From: an uncultured Gammaproteobacteria bacterium | GTDB taxonomy: Bacteria; Pseudomonadota; Gammaproteobacteria; Enterobacterales; Psychrobiaceae | Direction of reading: 5' to 3' | Assembly: GCA_937139475.1 (NCBI GenBank) | Contig: CAKZQF010000102.1 | Span: 46,394 to 110,393 of the forward strand | Length of the DNA: 64,000 nucleotides | In this document: positions 49,076-58,704 of the stretch, one piece after another | How positions within the stretch are numbered: position 1 is the first letter of the stretch | Layout: each line of letters opens with the position of its first letter | Position numbers and translations under genes: made by a program | The notes under the pieces: generated by a model | What the model was told of the DNA's origin: nothing | The model's input: the letters and a program-made list of their open reading frames with translations, nothing else | Database searches by the model: none

Positions 49076-51133
49076 TTAGGCATAATAATCAATGCCGTTG
49101 GCTGATTGTTTATGCAATACGAGGGTCGTTGGCGCTTCCTCACTATCAAACTCCTCGCTAGCCTCCCCGTTGCTACCACTTGTCTCGTGCGAGGTTTGTT
49201 GTCCTTGGGACTGTTGTTCTACATCACCGTGGTTTAACGCGATACCTTGTTCCTCTAGCATATCTTTTAGCTTGCCCATCGCCTGCTCTAGCATTTCTTT
49301 CGCGGCGGGATTTTGCACCTGAAACTGCACATTCATTTGATCTTGTTGCATCACTATTCGAATAGACATTGCACCAAGCTCTTCGGGATCAAGAGAGATA
49401 ACAGCTTTTGAAATGCCGCCATTAACCATCATACCGAGCTTTTGTTTAAGGTTGCTGGCAGCAAACTGCTCATGCAGCGGTGTTTTTTGCATCAGCTGCT
49501 CATTAAACGTTTTCGTCGCCGACGAACTAGCGTTGGTATGGCCTGCTTGCAGTTCTTGTTGGTCCAATCGCGAATTAACTATAGTGGCAGGTGAAGATGG
49601 CTCTACAGTTGCCTTACCATGCCCTTCCAGCTGCTTGATCATTGATTCAAAGGTTGCAGGTGCCAATTTCGCGCTTGGGTTAACTTCAGTCTGCTTAACT
49701 TTCACTTCATCAGTTGATTCAGCGTTATCTGAACTTAGCATTGTATTGCTTACATTTACTTCGCTGGCTTTTGATATATTGGCACGAGCATCAACGCCCG
49801 CCTGCTCGCCTTGCTGACGAATATTAATCAGGTTTTGCACGCCACCTTGAACTTGGCTTTCAACATTATCTACTGCTACTTTACTAACGACCTTTTGTTG
49901 CGATACGCTAATTTGTTCAAGTAACTGTTCTGGTGTCAGCGCCTTAGCATCAGGTTTAGCATCCGATTTTGAATTTGGCGTTAATTGCTGCTTCAACTGC
50001 TGCTGCTCTTTTAACGGCAAGGCCATTATGGTTGCTTTTAATTCTACTTTTAACTCGTCTAATGTCGCAGCTAACTCAGCCTCTATCGGTTGCTTTGCCT
50101 GAGCCTGACTAGCTTGCTCCACCCGTTGCACCTTTGCCTGTAAGTCTTTTACTTGCTGGTGCGATACCTTTTCAGTTGCTGGCGCCGCTTTTTGTTGTAC
50201 TTGCTTTTCTTGCGCTTGTACTTGGGAAACCTTGTTATTTTCCTCAGCTGTGACGGATGGTTGTGATTGCTCAACTTTCGTCATTGCTGGTGCCTGCGTG
50301 ACTTGTACTTGTGAAGATCCACTTAAGGCACTATCTGGTGTTTTCTTAGCATCCGTTGAATCTGTCGATGTCGCAGCCGCTTTATCAGTCACTATAGATG
50401 ACCCATCAGCTACTTTATTTTCACCGCTCGCTTGTTGCTCAACGTTTTTTGGCTCCACATTGGCAACGGATTTAGCGTGCTCGCGACTTTGCTCAGTCGC
50501 GTTATTAGCCAAGGTAGTATCATCGGTACTCGCTTTTCTACCTTCTTCAATCAGTGGCGCCACAATTTGCTTCGCTGACTCGTCAATAGGTACACTTGTT
50601 TGTTGCTCTGGCTCAGATGGCGCTTGCGATTTAAACAGGGCAAAGGCTTGTGCGATTACTTTGGCTTGCGCCATTGACTCAATGGGTTGCTCGCCCAAAG
50701 GACCGCGCTGTAATTCGGTAGGTAAGGCCTCGATTATTTGTTTAATTGTTGCTTTATCAAGGGGAATATCACTGCTTTCGCCTTTACCATTAACAGTGGT
50801 TGTTGTGTTTGATTCATCCGCAAGATAAGCAATAACCTGTTCAACTAATAATTCGACTTCCTCATCACTTAACGGGGTAGCTTCTTTGCTGTTATCAAGT
50901 ACTTTGGCACTAACCTTGTCATTGCCCATAGTGCTATTGCGCGCAATCACTTGATTGAAGTGCAACTCAAATTCATTGAAGTGTTCCTTTGCATCAATCG
51001 CATCAACCGCGTGTGTAGCGCCTTCACTAACTGATTGTTTGCCGTTATCAAGCAAACTCTTGCTAGCTGCGGCAAAGTTTGCCGCTGTGTCATTTTGACT
51101 AGTCATTGATGAAGAGATTAAAATATCAAGCAT
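49076..51133 (-). CDS. fliK: Flagellar hook-length control protein FliK
   Basis: 685 aa. A long low-complexity region rich in Gln, Ala, Ser, Thr and Lys (1-540) serves as the ruler. The C-terminal Flg_hook domain (about 555-645) is seen in ISLDPEELGAMSIRIVMQQDQMNVQFQVQNPAAKEMLEQAMGKLKDMLEEQGI. FliK stops hook growth and signals FlhB. It is longer than E. coli FliK (375 aa), as in many marine polar flagellates. It begins a new operon with a sigma-54 promoter about 120 bases upstream. Confidence 0.93.
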   Translation of the reverse strand: MLDILISSSMTSQNDTAANFAAASKSLLDNGKQSVSEGATHAVDAIDAKEHFNEFELHFNQVIARNSTMGNDKVSAKVLDNSKEATPLSDEEVELLVEQVIAYLADESNTTTTVNGKGESSDIPLDKATIKQIIEALPTELQRGPLGEQPIESMAQAKVIAQAFALFKSQAPSEPEQQTSVPIDESAKQIVAPLIEEGRKASTDDTTLANNATEQSREHAKSVANVEPKNVEQQASGENKVADGSSIVTDKAAATSTDSTDAKKTPDSALSGSSQVQVTQAPAMTKVEQSQPSVTAEENNKVSQVQAQEKQVQQKAAPATEKVSHQQVKDLQAKVQRVEQASQAQAKQPIEAELAATLDELKVELKATIMALPLKEQQQLKQQLTPNSKSDAKPDAKALTPEQLLEQISVSQQKVVSKVAVDNVESQVQGGVQNLINIRQQGEQAGVDARANISKASEVNVSNTMLSSDNAESTDEVKVKQTEVNPSAKLAPATFESMIKQLEGHGKATVEPSSPATIVNSRLDQQELQAGHTNASSSATKTFNEQLMQKTPLHEQFAASNLKQKLGMMVNGGISKAVISLDPEELGAMSIRIVMQQDQMNVQFQVQNPAAKEMLEQAMGKLKDMLEEQGIALNHGDVEQQSQGQQTSHETSGSNGEASEEFDSEEAPTTLVLHKQSANGIDYYA

Positions 51134-51253
51134 TACCGCTCCGGATAGTGCGCTATCAGCTGTATAGCGCGAATTTATTAATTTAATTAGCTAGCTCAAA
51201 AAAACTACCCAACACACCGAGTTATCAAAATTCGGCCTATCGATATTTAATCA

Positions 51254-51269
51254 AGCAAATAGCGCGCCA
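51254..51269 (-). promoter_or_regulatory. Sigma-54 promoter of the fliK operon
   Basis: TGGCGCG-CTAT-TTGCT on the minus strand matches TGGCACG-N4-TTGCW with one mismatch. It starts 13 bases after the fliJ stop and would transcribe fliK to flhB. Confidence 0.75.
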
Positions 51270-51281
51270 CATAATGATTTT

Positions 51282-51725
51282 TTAATGGCGTTTGCGGTGA
51301 AACGCCATCATTGAAAATTCATCAGACAACTTTTGTTGCTGCTTTTGCTCGATAGCTTGTGCAGCTTGATGCTGCTTGGAAATCAAGAACTCAATGGATT
51401 CTGTGTGTTGCTTTGCTTTAAGCCATTCTTGACGCCTTGAATCTACCGCAACTGACGAACGCGCGATAACATCTCTTTGTTGGCTAATTGACTGATCTAT
51501 TTTCGCTAAAAAATTTTGAATTAAAATAAGCTTAGATGCAGTTACTGGCTGCCCACTATCGGGTGCCATTTGCGTTAAGTATTCTTGCTTATAGTCAGTC
51601 AGCGCCTTCATCTGCTGTTGCATTTGCACTAGCTGTTGCTGCGCACTGCTAAACTTATTTAATGCCGCTTGTGCCTTTTTCTCTGCCAAGTCTTTGACAA
51701 TATTTAGCTGCTTAACATTAGCCAT
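51282..51725 (-). CDS. fliJ: Flagellar protein FliJ
   Basis: 147 aa, almost wholly a coiled coil, Gln- and Lys-rich (LNIVKDLAEKKAQAALNKFSSAQQQLVQMQQQMKAL). FliJ sits in the centre of the FliI ring and links it to FlhA. Its start overlaps the fliI stop by one base. It ends the fliE-to-fliJ operon. Confidence 0.93.
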   Translation of the reverse strand: MANVKQLNIVKDLAEKKAQAALNKFSSAQQQLVQMQQQMKALTDYKQEYLTQMAPDSGQPVTASKLILIQNFLAKIDQSISQQRDVIARSSVAVDSRRQEWLKAKQHTESIEFLISKQHQAAQAIEQKQQQKLSDEFSMMAFHRKRH

Positions 51726-53056
51726 TATTGCAACGCCTCACCCAGTTGAGTTAAAGCCACCAATGATTCGTCATAAGGATGTGATTCTTTCATCGTTTGC
51801 TGACAAAACGCTTCAATGACCGGATAAAACTGAATCGCTTTATCCACTTTAGGGTCGGCACCGGCGACATATGCGCCAATTGAGATTAGGTCTTTGTTTT
51901 GATGATAGAGCGAGTAATTTTGTTTGGTAATTCGAGCATAATCGATATGCTGCTCACTCACCACCATTGGCATGACACGAGAAATAGATGCTTCAATATC
52001 AATTGCCGGATAATGCCCTGATTCAGCAAGTTTTCTTGATAACACGATATGACCATCGAGGATCGCCCTTGAGGCATCAGCGATGGGATCTTGTAGGTCA
52101 TCACCTTCGGTCAACACGGTATAAAAGGCGGTAATAGAACCTTGCCCTTCTCCACCATTTCCAGCACGCTCAACTAATTGTGGTAACTTAGCAAACACCG
52201 ATGGTGGATAACCTTTGGTTGCTGGCGGCTCACCGATAGCCAGCGCGATCTCCCGTTGGGCCTGGGCAAATCGAGTCAATGAATCCATGAGCAGTAATAC
52301 TTCCATGCCCTGATCACGAAAGTATTCAGCAATGGTGACTGATGTTTCACAAGCCTTCAAACGCATTAGCGGCGAGGTATCAGCTGGTGCGGCAACAACT
52401 ACAGAACGCTTACGTCCTTCCTCTCCTAAAATCTCTTCAATAAACTCTTTAACTTCTCGCCCACGCTCTCCAACGAGGCCAACAACGATAACATCTGCGC
52501 TGGTGCCCCTTGTCATCATCCCTAAGAGAACACTTTTACCCACACCAGAACCAGCGAATAACCCCATCCGTTGCCCTTTGCCAACGGTAAGTAGGGTATT
52601 AATCGCTCGAATACCGACATCCAGTGGTTGTTCAATTGGACGACGGGAAAGCGGATTAATAGGTTTAGCTTTTGCGCTAATATGTTGCTTTGTTTTTATG
52701 GGACCAAGCGAGTCGAGCGGTCTGCCGACTCCATCGATAACACGGCCGAGCAAATCCAAACCAACCGGCAAACCTTTTTGGCTGCTTAGTGGCTCAACAC
52801 TGGCTCCTGGAAGTACCCCTTGAATTTCTTCGCTTGGCATCAAATATAAGACATCATCACTAAAGCCAACGACTTCAGCGGTAATTTTGCCACTTAAGGT
52901 TTCAACACTACATTGACTACCGACAGGGGCACGACAGCCGACGGCTTCCATGGTAAGACCAACAACGCGCTTTAGTTTACCAGCCATGACTGGCTTAAAT
53001 TGGTTTACCTGCTCACTATAGGCATCTATTTGTTTGGCCCAATCACGCGTCATCAT
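51725..53056 (-). CDS. fliI: Flagellar export ATPase FliI
   Basis: 443 aa. Walker A is AGSGVGKS at 168-175, with [51 protein letters not shown] (Walker B) and the ATPase family signature [24 protein letters not shown]. It is an F1-beta-like hexamer feeding substrates to the gate. ATG at 53056 overlaps fliH by 14 bases; another ATG follows immediately. Confidence 0.97.
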   Translation of the reverse strand: MMTRDWAKQIDAYSEQVNQFKPVMAGKLKRVVGLTMEAVGCRAPVGSQCSVETLSGKITAEVVGFSDDVLYLMPSEEIQGVLPGASVEPLSSQKGLPVGLDLLGRVIDGVGRPLDSLGPIKTKQHISAKAKPINPLSRRPIEQPLDVGIRAINTLLTVGKGQRMGLFAGSGVGKSVLLGMMTRGTSADVIVVGLVGERGREVKEFIEEILGEEGRKRSVVVAAPADTSPLMRLKACETSVTIAEYFRDQGMEVLLLMDSLTRFAQAQREIALAIGEPPATKGYPPSVFAKLPQLVERAGNGGEGQGSITAFYTVLTEGDDLQDPIADASRAILDGHIVLSRKLAESGHYPAIDIEASISRVMPMVVSEQHIDYARITKQNYSLYHQNKDLISIGAYVAGADPKVDKAIQFYPVIEAFCQQTMKESHPYDESLVALTQLGEALQ

Positions 53057-53891
53057 GCGGCTCTTGTGAGGTTAACGATTGCGGTGTTGGTTTCTCTTGT
53101 GAAACAAAATCATCAAATACCTGAGCACAGCGCTCTTCGATATCAAATGAGACTGAACTGGTCGCTGACTCGAGAACGCAATCACCTTGCCTTAACGATG
53201 GGTCAACCAGCAAGTTGAGTTGCCGAGACTGACAGGTTTTCTCATCCCAAATATCTTGCGCGTGCGCTAGATCGTCAGGGTTTAATTTGATTTCAATGCC
53301 TTTATCACTACCGAGTAAGTTTAACCCTTCGCCAATTGCCTGTAACAAAGGTTCTGGATTTTGAGTGATCTCAGTGTGAATGACTTTTTTAGCTAAACAA
53401 AGTGATAGGTTTACCATTGCTTGTTCGATTGACAAGTTTTGTTGCTCTATCGGTTGCTTAAATTGGTTAATAAGGCTGTCGAGCATTGCCAGTTTTTGAT
53501 TAATGCTTGCCTGCGCTTGTTCAAGACCTTGTGCTGTCCCGGCTTCTATACCTTGCTCAATACCTTGCTGGTATCCCGCTTCATAGCCGTTGGCTAACCC
53601 TTGCTCTTTACCTTTGATTAGCCCTTCTTCAAAACCTTGCTCTTTAGCCTGTTCGCTTATCTGATCAAGTTCTTTGGCCGATAACGGCATCGGGGATTCG
53701 CTAACATCTTCAACTTCTACTGGCGTTTTATTTTGCTGTTGCTTAACTTTATCCTGGGCCAATTCAGCAACGTTCATACCAAAGGCATTGGTTCGGTTAG
53801 GTTCTATTTCAGTCGATACATCAGGAGCATACCAGCGCTTTAACAGCTCTAGTTCTTCTTCTGTTGGTTTATACATTCCGTCAATGGCCAT
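53043..53891 (-). CDS. fliH: Flagellar assembly protein FliH
   Basis: 282 aa. An acidic N-terminus is followed by the glycine-repeat helix, with Gly every four residues: [42 protein letters not shown] (about 90-132). The C-terminal domain (150-260) resembles ATP synthase delta. FliH binds and restrains FliI. It lies 33 bases after fliG. Confidence 0.94.
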   Translation of the reverse strand: MAIDGMYKPTEEELELLKRWYAPDVSTEIEPNRTNAFGMNVAELAQDKVKQQQNKTPVEVEDVSESPMPLSAKELDQISEQAKEQGFEEGLIKGKEQGLANGYEAGYQQGIEQGIEAGTAQGLEQAQASINQKLAMLDSLINQFKQPIEQQNLSIEQAMVNLSLCLAKKVIHTEITQNPEPLLQAIGEGLNLLGSDKGIEIKLNPDDLAHAQDIWDEKTCQSRQLNLLVDPSLRQGDCVLESATSSVSFDIEERCAQVFDDFVSQEKPTPQSLTSQEPHDDA

Positions 53892-53924
53892 TTTATTACC
53901 TTATCACTTTAAGGATGTAGCGAA

Positions 53925-54962
53925 TTATAAGAACTCATCGCCGCCACCGCCGCCCAGCATGATCTCACCAGAGTCAGCCAGTTTCGTTGCCACGGCCAAG
54001 ATTTCTTTCTGAGCCACTTCAACTTCGCTGACTCGAATAGGGCCCATTGCTTCAAGGTCGTCAACAAGCATCTCAGCAGCACGCTTGGACATGTTATTAA
54101 GAAACTTATCTTTAAGCGCTTCATCTGTACCTTTAAGCGCTTTCATCAAGTCATCAGTTTGTACGTCACGAAGTATTGCCTGGATACCGCGATCATCAAC
54201 GTCAATAAGGTTTTCAAATACAAACATAAGATCTTGTAATTTCTGAGCCATTTCCTCATCCGTATCTCCGATTGAGTCCATCAATTGCCCTTCTACGCTA
54301 TTATCCAGGTAATTCATGATATTAGCAGCAGATTTCAAGCCGCCCATTTTCGCGGCTTGCGCCCCGGCCTGGCCAGCGAATTGTTTTTCCATTATATCAT
54401 TAAGTTCTTGTAACGCTGCTGGTTGAACTTCTTCAAGATTAGCAATACGCATCATTAGATCCAGGCGAATTTTCTCTGGAAATTGCGACATAATCTCAGC
54501 GGATTGTTCAGGATCGAGATAAGACAATACAATAGTTTGAATTTAGGGATGCTCGCTAACAATGATGTTTGCAACTTGACGCGCATCCATCCATTTAAGT
54601 GATTCAAGCCCTTTAGCGCTGCCGCCCAGGATAATTTGGTCAATAATGTTTGACGCCTTATCCTCACCCAGTGCTTCAATTAACGCTTTTCTAATAAAGT
54701 CTTCAGAATTTAAACCTATGCCAGAAAGCTCTTGTATGTCATCCAAAAACAGTCGTAATACGGCCTGTACTTTGGCTGGGGTAAAGTCACTAAAACGCGC
54801 CATCGCTTGACCAACATATTGCACTTCTTTTGGCTCAAGGGAACGTAATATGCTGGCGGCATCTTCTTCTTTTAAACTAAGTAATAACAACGCCGTTCGT
54901 TCAAGCCCACTCAATGATTTTGGGTCAAATTCTTCTTTTTTCTCTTTAATTTCTTCTGCCAT
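53925..54962 (-). pseudogene. fliG: Flagellar motor switch protein gene fliG, interrupted by an in-frame stop
   Basis: The whole gene would be 345 aa in one frame, but codon 140 is TAA (54543-54545). Residues 1-139 (MAEEIKEKKEEFDPKSLSG... to NIIVSEHP) form the FliG N-terminal domain that binds FliF. After the stop the same frame goes on with IQTIVLSYLDPEQSAEIM and the middle and C-terminal domains (GGLKSAANIMNYL, LMFVFENLIDVDDRGIQAIL, MGPIRVSEVEVAQKEILAVA), which bind FliM and touch the stator. FliG proteins have Gln here (EHPQI), so a single C-to-T change (CAA to TAA) explains it. Nothing else in the gene is damaged. A restart at 54527 is in frame but lacks a ribosome site. Either a true nonsense mutation or a sequencing error. 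Confidence 0.92.
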
Positions 54963-54974
54963 TAGATTAACCGT

Positions 54975-56717
54975 TTATTGAGTGGAATCATCAGCAAGCC
55001 AGTTCTTAATGACTTGAATAGATAGGTCGGGTTCATTTGAAACAAGCGCACGCACCGCACGTAGTAAATCATCATCTCGATGAAGGTCTGGTATTCTTAT
55101 CGAGCCATCATCGGCATAACTATACTCATCATCAGAAGCTGCCAGCATATCAACAGTATCTGCCGCGAACTGGTCATCAAAGTCAGCCAATTCATCTTCG
55201 TTAACAGTGGTGGTTTCTTCTTCAACCTCAGGGTGCATCAAGCGATTTAACATCGGACGGACAAGAGCCAGAATAATAACTAAGATAACCAAGGCGCCAA
55301 GCCCCATTTTCACGTAGCGCGCAAACCATGCTTGCTCCCACATTGGTTGCTCAGATATTTCGTCAAACTCTTCTTTGTGGAAAGGAATTGAAACAACCTC
55401 AAGCAAGTCGCCGCGCGCTGCGTTATAGCCAATACTGCCCGAAAGTAGACGACGGATATTTGCCAACTCCGCTTCACCTCGTGGCTGACTTACCGCCTCG
55501 CCACCATCGGCACCTGCCACCATGGTGTGATCTAGGGCAACCGATACACTTAGTCGTTTAATGATGCCAACTTGCTGGCGAATATGACTAATTGTGGTGT
55601 CTAACTCAAAGTTTCGAGTTGCTTCCTTTTGAAAACGACCATTTTTTGATGTTGTGGAGTCGCCAACCTTTCCTTTAGTTGCCTGGGCCGGAATATCAGA
55701 TTCCATTGGTGGTTGATTCGACAATGCACCAACAACACCGCTAACAAGATTACCGACGTTACTATTTTCTAGCGTCCGCTCGCTACGAATCGCGGGTAAG
55801 TCCGGGTTATAGCGTTGTTGAGTTTCCTCAACAGAGGTGAAGTCCATGGCAACATCAACTTGCGCGGTATATTTACCGACACCGATGACGGGAATCAAAA
55901 TTGAATCAATTTTAGCTAAGTAATCAAGTTCTTGCTTACGCTCTTGTTCAAATTCTTTACGATTGCGAATACTCGAGGGGTCTTCATTTCCTGATTTAAG
56001 CGAGCGGCCATTTTGGTCAGCAATAGAAACTCGACCGGGGGTTAGGCTTGGCACCGCTGATGAAACGATATCAACGATAGAGTCAATTTCTTCCTGGCCA
56101 AGTTGACGGCCACGATTAAGCGTTACAACAACCGTGGCACTTGGCTTTTTGTCATTGCGTGAAAATACATTTTCTTTTGGAATAGCTAAAAGTACTTTTG
56201 CCCTTGCGACATTTTGTAGTTCAGCAATGGCTGACGATAGCTGACGTTCACGACTGTGTTTTAAGCGTTCTCGCTCTAGGCGTTGTGATACACCAAACCC
56301 CATATCTTGCATTAGGATTTCGTCACCATTTGACGGACCCGCTTGCATACCAGAACGTTTAAGCGCCAACTTAATTTCTTGATATGATTCTTGGGCGACC
56401 CAGATCGTATCTCCTTCAATCTTATACTCAAAATCTTTATTTTGGTCTAAGAAATCCAAGGTTTGGATAAACTCTTCCGTCTGCATTTTGCCCAGTGGAC
56501 GATATTCAGGCTCTTTTACTAAAAACAACACCATCACAGCAATCACTAAACAGGCTGCAAGCGCAATAATCATCATTACTTGGCGTAATGTATCACTACC
56601 ACCAAATCCTTCAAATGTACTTGATTTTTTTGTCGTAGTGTCTGATGAGGAAGTGGATGTTAACGGGGTATCATCACCGTTAACGGCTATCTCAGTCGAT
56701 TCGCTTGCTTGTGCCAC
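54975..56717 (-). CDS. fliF: Flagellar MS-ring protein FliF
   Basis: 580 aa. Two helices (about 46-66 and 470-490) flank a periplasmic region with the ring-building motifs EFIQTLDFLDQNKDFEYKIEGD and SSAIAELQNVARAKVLLAIPKENVFSRNDKKPSATVVVTLNRGRQL. The acidic C-terminal tail ends IRIPDLHRDDDLLRAVRALVSNEPDLSIQVIKNWL, the FliG-binding site. It lies 12 bases before fliG. Confidence 0.96.
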   Translation of the reverse strand: MAQASESTEIAVNGDDTPLTSTSSSDTTTKKSSTFEGFGGSDTLRQVMMIIALAACLVIAVMVLFLVKEPEYRPLGKMQTEEFIQTLDFLDQNKDFEYKIEGDTIWVAQESYQEIKLALKRSGMQAGPSNGDEILMQDMGFGVSQRLERERLKHSRERQLSSAIAELQNVARAKVLLAIPKENVFSRNDKKPSATVVVTLNRGRQLGQEEIDSIVDIVSSAVPSLTPGRVSIADQNGRSLKSGNEDPSSIRNRKEFEQERKQELDYLAKIDSILIPVIGVGKYTAQVDVAMDFTSVEETQQRYNPDLPAIRSERTLENSNVGNLVSGVVGALSNQPPMESDIPAQATKGKVGDSTTSKNGRFQKEATRNFELDTTISHIRQQVGIIKRLSVSVALDHTMVAGADGGEAVSQPRGEAELANIRRLLSGSIGYNAARGDLLEVVSIPFHKEEFDEISEQPMWEQAWFARYVKMGLGALVILVIILALVRPMLNRLMHPEVEEETTTVNEDELADFDDQFAADTVDMLAASDDEYSYADDGSIRIPDLHRDDDLLRAVRALVSNEPDLSIQVIKNWLADDSTQ

Positions 56718-56829
56718 TGCGTTACCTTTTTAATCAATGTGTTGTTCTATTTTTAGCCAATTGAATATGACTAATAAAATTGGCGTTATAATGTCATATT
56801 ATTAATCTACTTTACATGCTCAGGTTAAA

Positions 56830-57159
56830 TTAAACTGGCATATTCATGATTTCTTTATAGGCTTCTACAAATTTATTACGAACTTCAACGGTGGCAGCAA
56901 ACGCAACGCTTGATTTTTGTGAAGCAATCATTGCATCTGAGATGCTAACACTTCGATCGCCCATTTCTACCGCGGTTTGTAGTTCTTTGGAATGTTTTTG
57001 CAATCCATTGACGTTGTCCACTGCACTTTTTAACATCGCAGAAAAGTCGCTGCCGTTTACCTGATTCGATTTAACACCTTCGAGTGAAGGAGAGCCCATT
57101 TGAGCCTTTGAAATCATGCTTTGCATATCGTTAAACATTGAATTTGCGTTAATGTTCAT
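56830..57159 (-). CDS. fliE: Flagellar basal-body protein FliE
   Basis: 109 aa. It ends with the FliE signature SISDAMIASQKSSVAFAATVEVRNKFVEAYKEIMNMPV. It joins the MS ring to the rod. It is the first gene of the fliE-to-fliJ operon, with a sigma-54 promoter 65-80 bases upstream. Confidence 0.95.
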   Translation of the reverse strand: MNINANSMFNDMQSMISKAQMGSPSLEGVKSNQVNGSDFSAMLKSAVDNVNGLQKHSKELQTAVEMGDRSVSISDAMIASQKSSVAFAATVEVRNKFVEAYKEIMNMPV

Positions 57160-57222
57160 GTTAATTACCCTTTGACATAAATTTGACGAATGCGATAAAC
57201 GACCACATAGTATGTTTATAAA

Positions 57223-57239
57223 AGCAAAAAGCCTGCCAA
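57223..57239 (-). promoter_or_regulatory. Sigma-54 promoter of the fliE operon, inside a terminator
   Basis: TTGGCAG-GCTTT-TTGCT on the minus strand has TGGCAG at -24 and TTGCT at -12. The same bases are the 3' arm and T-tract of the flrC terminator. Confidence 0.75.
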
Positions 57240-57254
57240 GAGTACTTGGCAGGC
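57223..57254 (-). terminator. Terminator of flrBC, overlapping the fliE promoter
   Basis: GCCTGCCAAG and CTTGGCAGGC form a 10-bp perfect stem (57231-57254) with a 4-base loop. On the minus strand it is followed by TTTTTGC. Confidence 0.9.
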
Positions 57255-57279
57255 TTTGATGGAGGCAATAATCGCGCAG

Positions 57280-58647
57280 CTAGGCAGGTAGTTCAATGCC
57301 CATATCACGAATCTTCGCCAGCTTGTAACGCAGAGTACGTGGGCTAATACCAAGTTTTTCAGCAACAGCTTTACGCGAACCATTACACGCACTAAGCGTA
57401 TCAATAATAATTTGATTTTCCTGTTGCTTCAGCTCATTTCCCAGCATGTCAGCACCATTATTTTGACTATTTGTAGCTAACGGCTCAACCGCTGAGGTGA
57501 TCGTTGGTTGCGCTGCTAATGGTTCTAGGTGTTCGATAATGATGTCTTGTGCTGTAATCTCGTCGCCAACGCAAAGTATTAATGAGCGTTGAATAACATT
57601 GTCCAACTCACGTACATTGCCAGGCCAGGTATGGCGTTGTAACGCTAATTTTGCATCCACTGACATTTGAGGAGCTGTTTGTCCCGTTTTGCAGTGACGC
57701 CCAAGTAAATACTCACTCAGTGGTAATATATCACCCGGGCGATCTTTTAGGGGTAGCCAGTTGAGTGGGAAAACATTTAATCGATAGTACAAATCCTCAC
57801 GGAAGGTTTTATTAGCAACAGCCTCCCTGAGATCGCGATTTGAAGTCGCCAATACGCGTACATCTAACGAAATGGTTTTGCGTGAGCCCAAGCGCTCAAC
57901 TTCTTTTTCTTGCAGAACCCGCAGCAGTTTGGCCTGCAGGCTAATATCCATTTCTGTAATTTCATCAAGCAAGATTGTGCCACCTTGTGCTTGCTCAAAC
58001 TTGCCAGGGCACGCTTGAAGTGCTCCAGTAAAGGCACCTTTTTCATATCCGAATAATGTAGACTCCAGCATATTTTCAGGAATAGCAGCACAGTTAATCG
58101 CCACAAATGGTTTATTGGCACGGCTCGAGTGATTATGAATATACTGACTTAACACCTCTTTGCCTGAGCCTGATGGCCCGTTTATCATTACTGATGCCTC
58201 ACTCATGGCGACTTTCTTGGCTAGCGCCAATAGCGCATGAGATTTCTCATCGCCAACCACAGGGTCATTGGTTGCAATCACCGGCACCGGCATGTAGCGA
58301 CTGACAAGGTTTAGCAATACTTCAGGAGCAAAGGGTTTTGACATATAATCTGACGCCCCCTGACGCATCGCGCTTACCGCATCATCGATGGTTGCATAGG
58401 CAGTCATAAGCAACATCGGTAAATCTGGGAATTTTGCCTTAATACTACGCAATAGTGCCAGTCCAGACATGCCCCCCATTTGCACATCGGATACCACCAA
58501 AGCGACCTTCGTTGTCTTTAATGTTAATAATGCTTCTTCACCACTTTCACATTCAACACACTCATAACCACCAAGAATTAATGTATCAACCAGGGCTTCA
58601 CGAAGACCCGCGTCATCTTCAACGACAAGTATTTTATTATTTTCCAT
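57280..58647 (-). CDS. flrC: Sigma-54-dependent flagellar regulator FlrC (FleR)
   Basis: 455 aa. The receiver domain has phospho-acceptor D54 (VVSDVQMGG). The AAA+ domain has Walker A GPSGSGKE at 157-164 and the sigma-54 contact GAFTGA at 204-209. The C-terminal Fis-type HTH (SRKAVAEKLGISPRTLRYKLAKIRDMGIELPA) binds DNA. When phosphorylated by FlrB it activates basal-body and hook genes, probably from the three sigma-54 sites seen upstream of fliE, fliK and flhA. Confidence 0.96.
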   Translation of the reverse strand: MENNKILVVEDDAGLREALVDTLILGGYECVECESGEEALLTLKTTKVALVVSDVQMGGMSGLALLRSIKAKFPDLPMLLMTAYATIDDAVSAMRQGASDYMSKPFAPEVLLNLVSRYMPVPVIATNDPVVGDEKSHALLALAKKVAMSEASVMINGPSGSGKEVLSQYIHNHSSRANKPFVAINCAAIPENMLESTLFGYEKGAFTGALQACPGKFEQAQGGTILLDEITEMDISLQAKLLRVLQEKEVERLGSRKTISLDVRVLATSNRDLREAVANKTFREDLYYRLNVFPLNWLPLKDRPGDILPLSEYLLGRHCKTGQTAPQMSVDAKLALQRHTWPGNVRELDNVIQRSLILCVGDEITAQDIIIEHLEPLAAQPTITSAVEPLATNSQNNGADMLGNELKQQENQIIIDTLSACNGSRKAVAEKLGISPRTLRYKLAKIRDMGIELPA

Positions 58648-58704
58648 TTGAAAAACTCCCAGCTAACCCATTGCACATTTTGTTATTATTTTGCGTTTTC
58701 ATCG

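Noticed and set aside
50232..50828. 198-codon ORF antisense to fliK
   Set aside because: It mirrors the repetitive low-complexity part of fliK and has no features of its own.
53925..54527. Second half of fliG as a separate gene
   Set aside because: It is in the same frame as the first half, has no ribosome site, and begins in the middle of a conserved segment; one interrupted gene is the better reading.
54527..54560. Programmed frameshift or recoding in fliG
   Set aside because: The frame does not change across the stop and there is no slippery run; a simple CAA-to-TAA change is enough.
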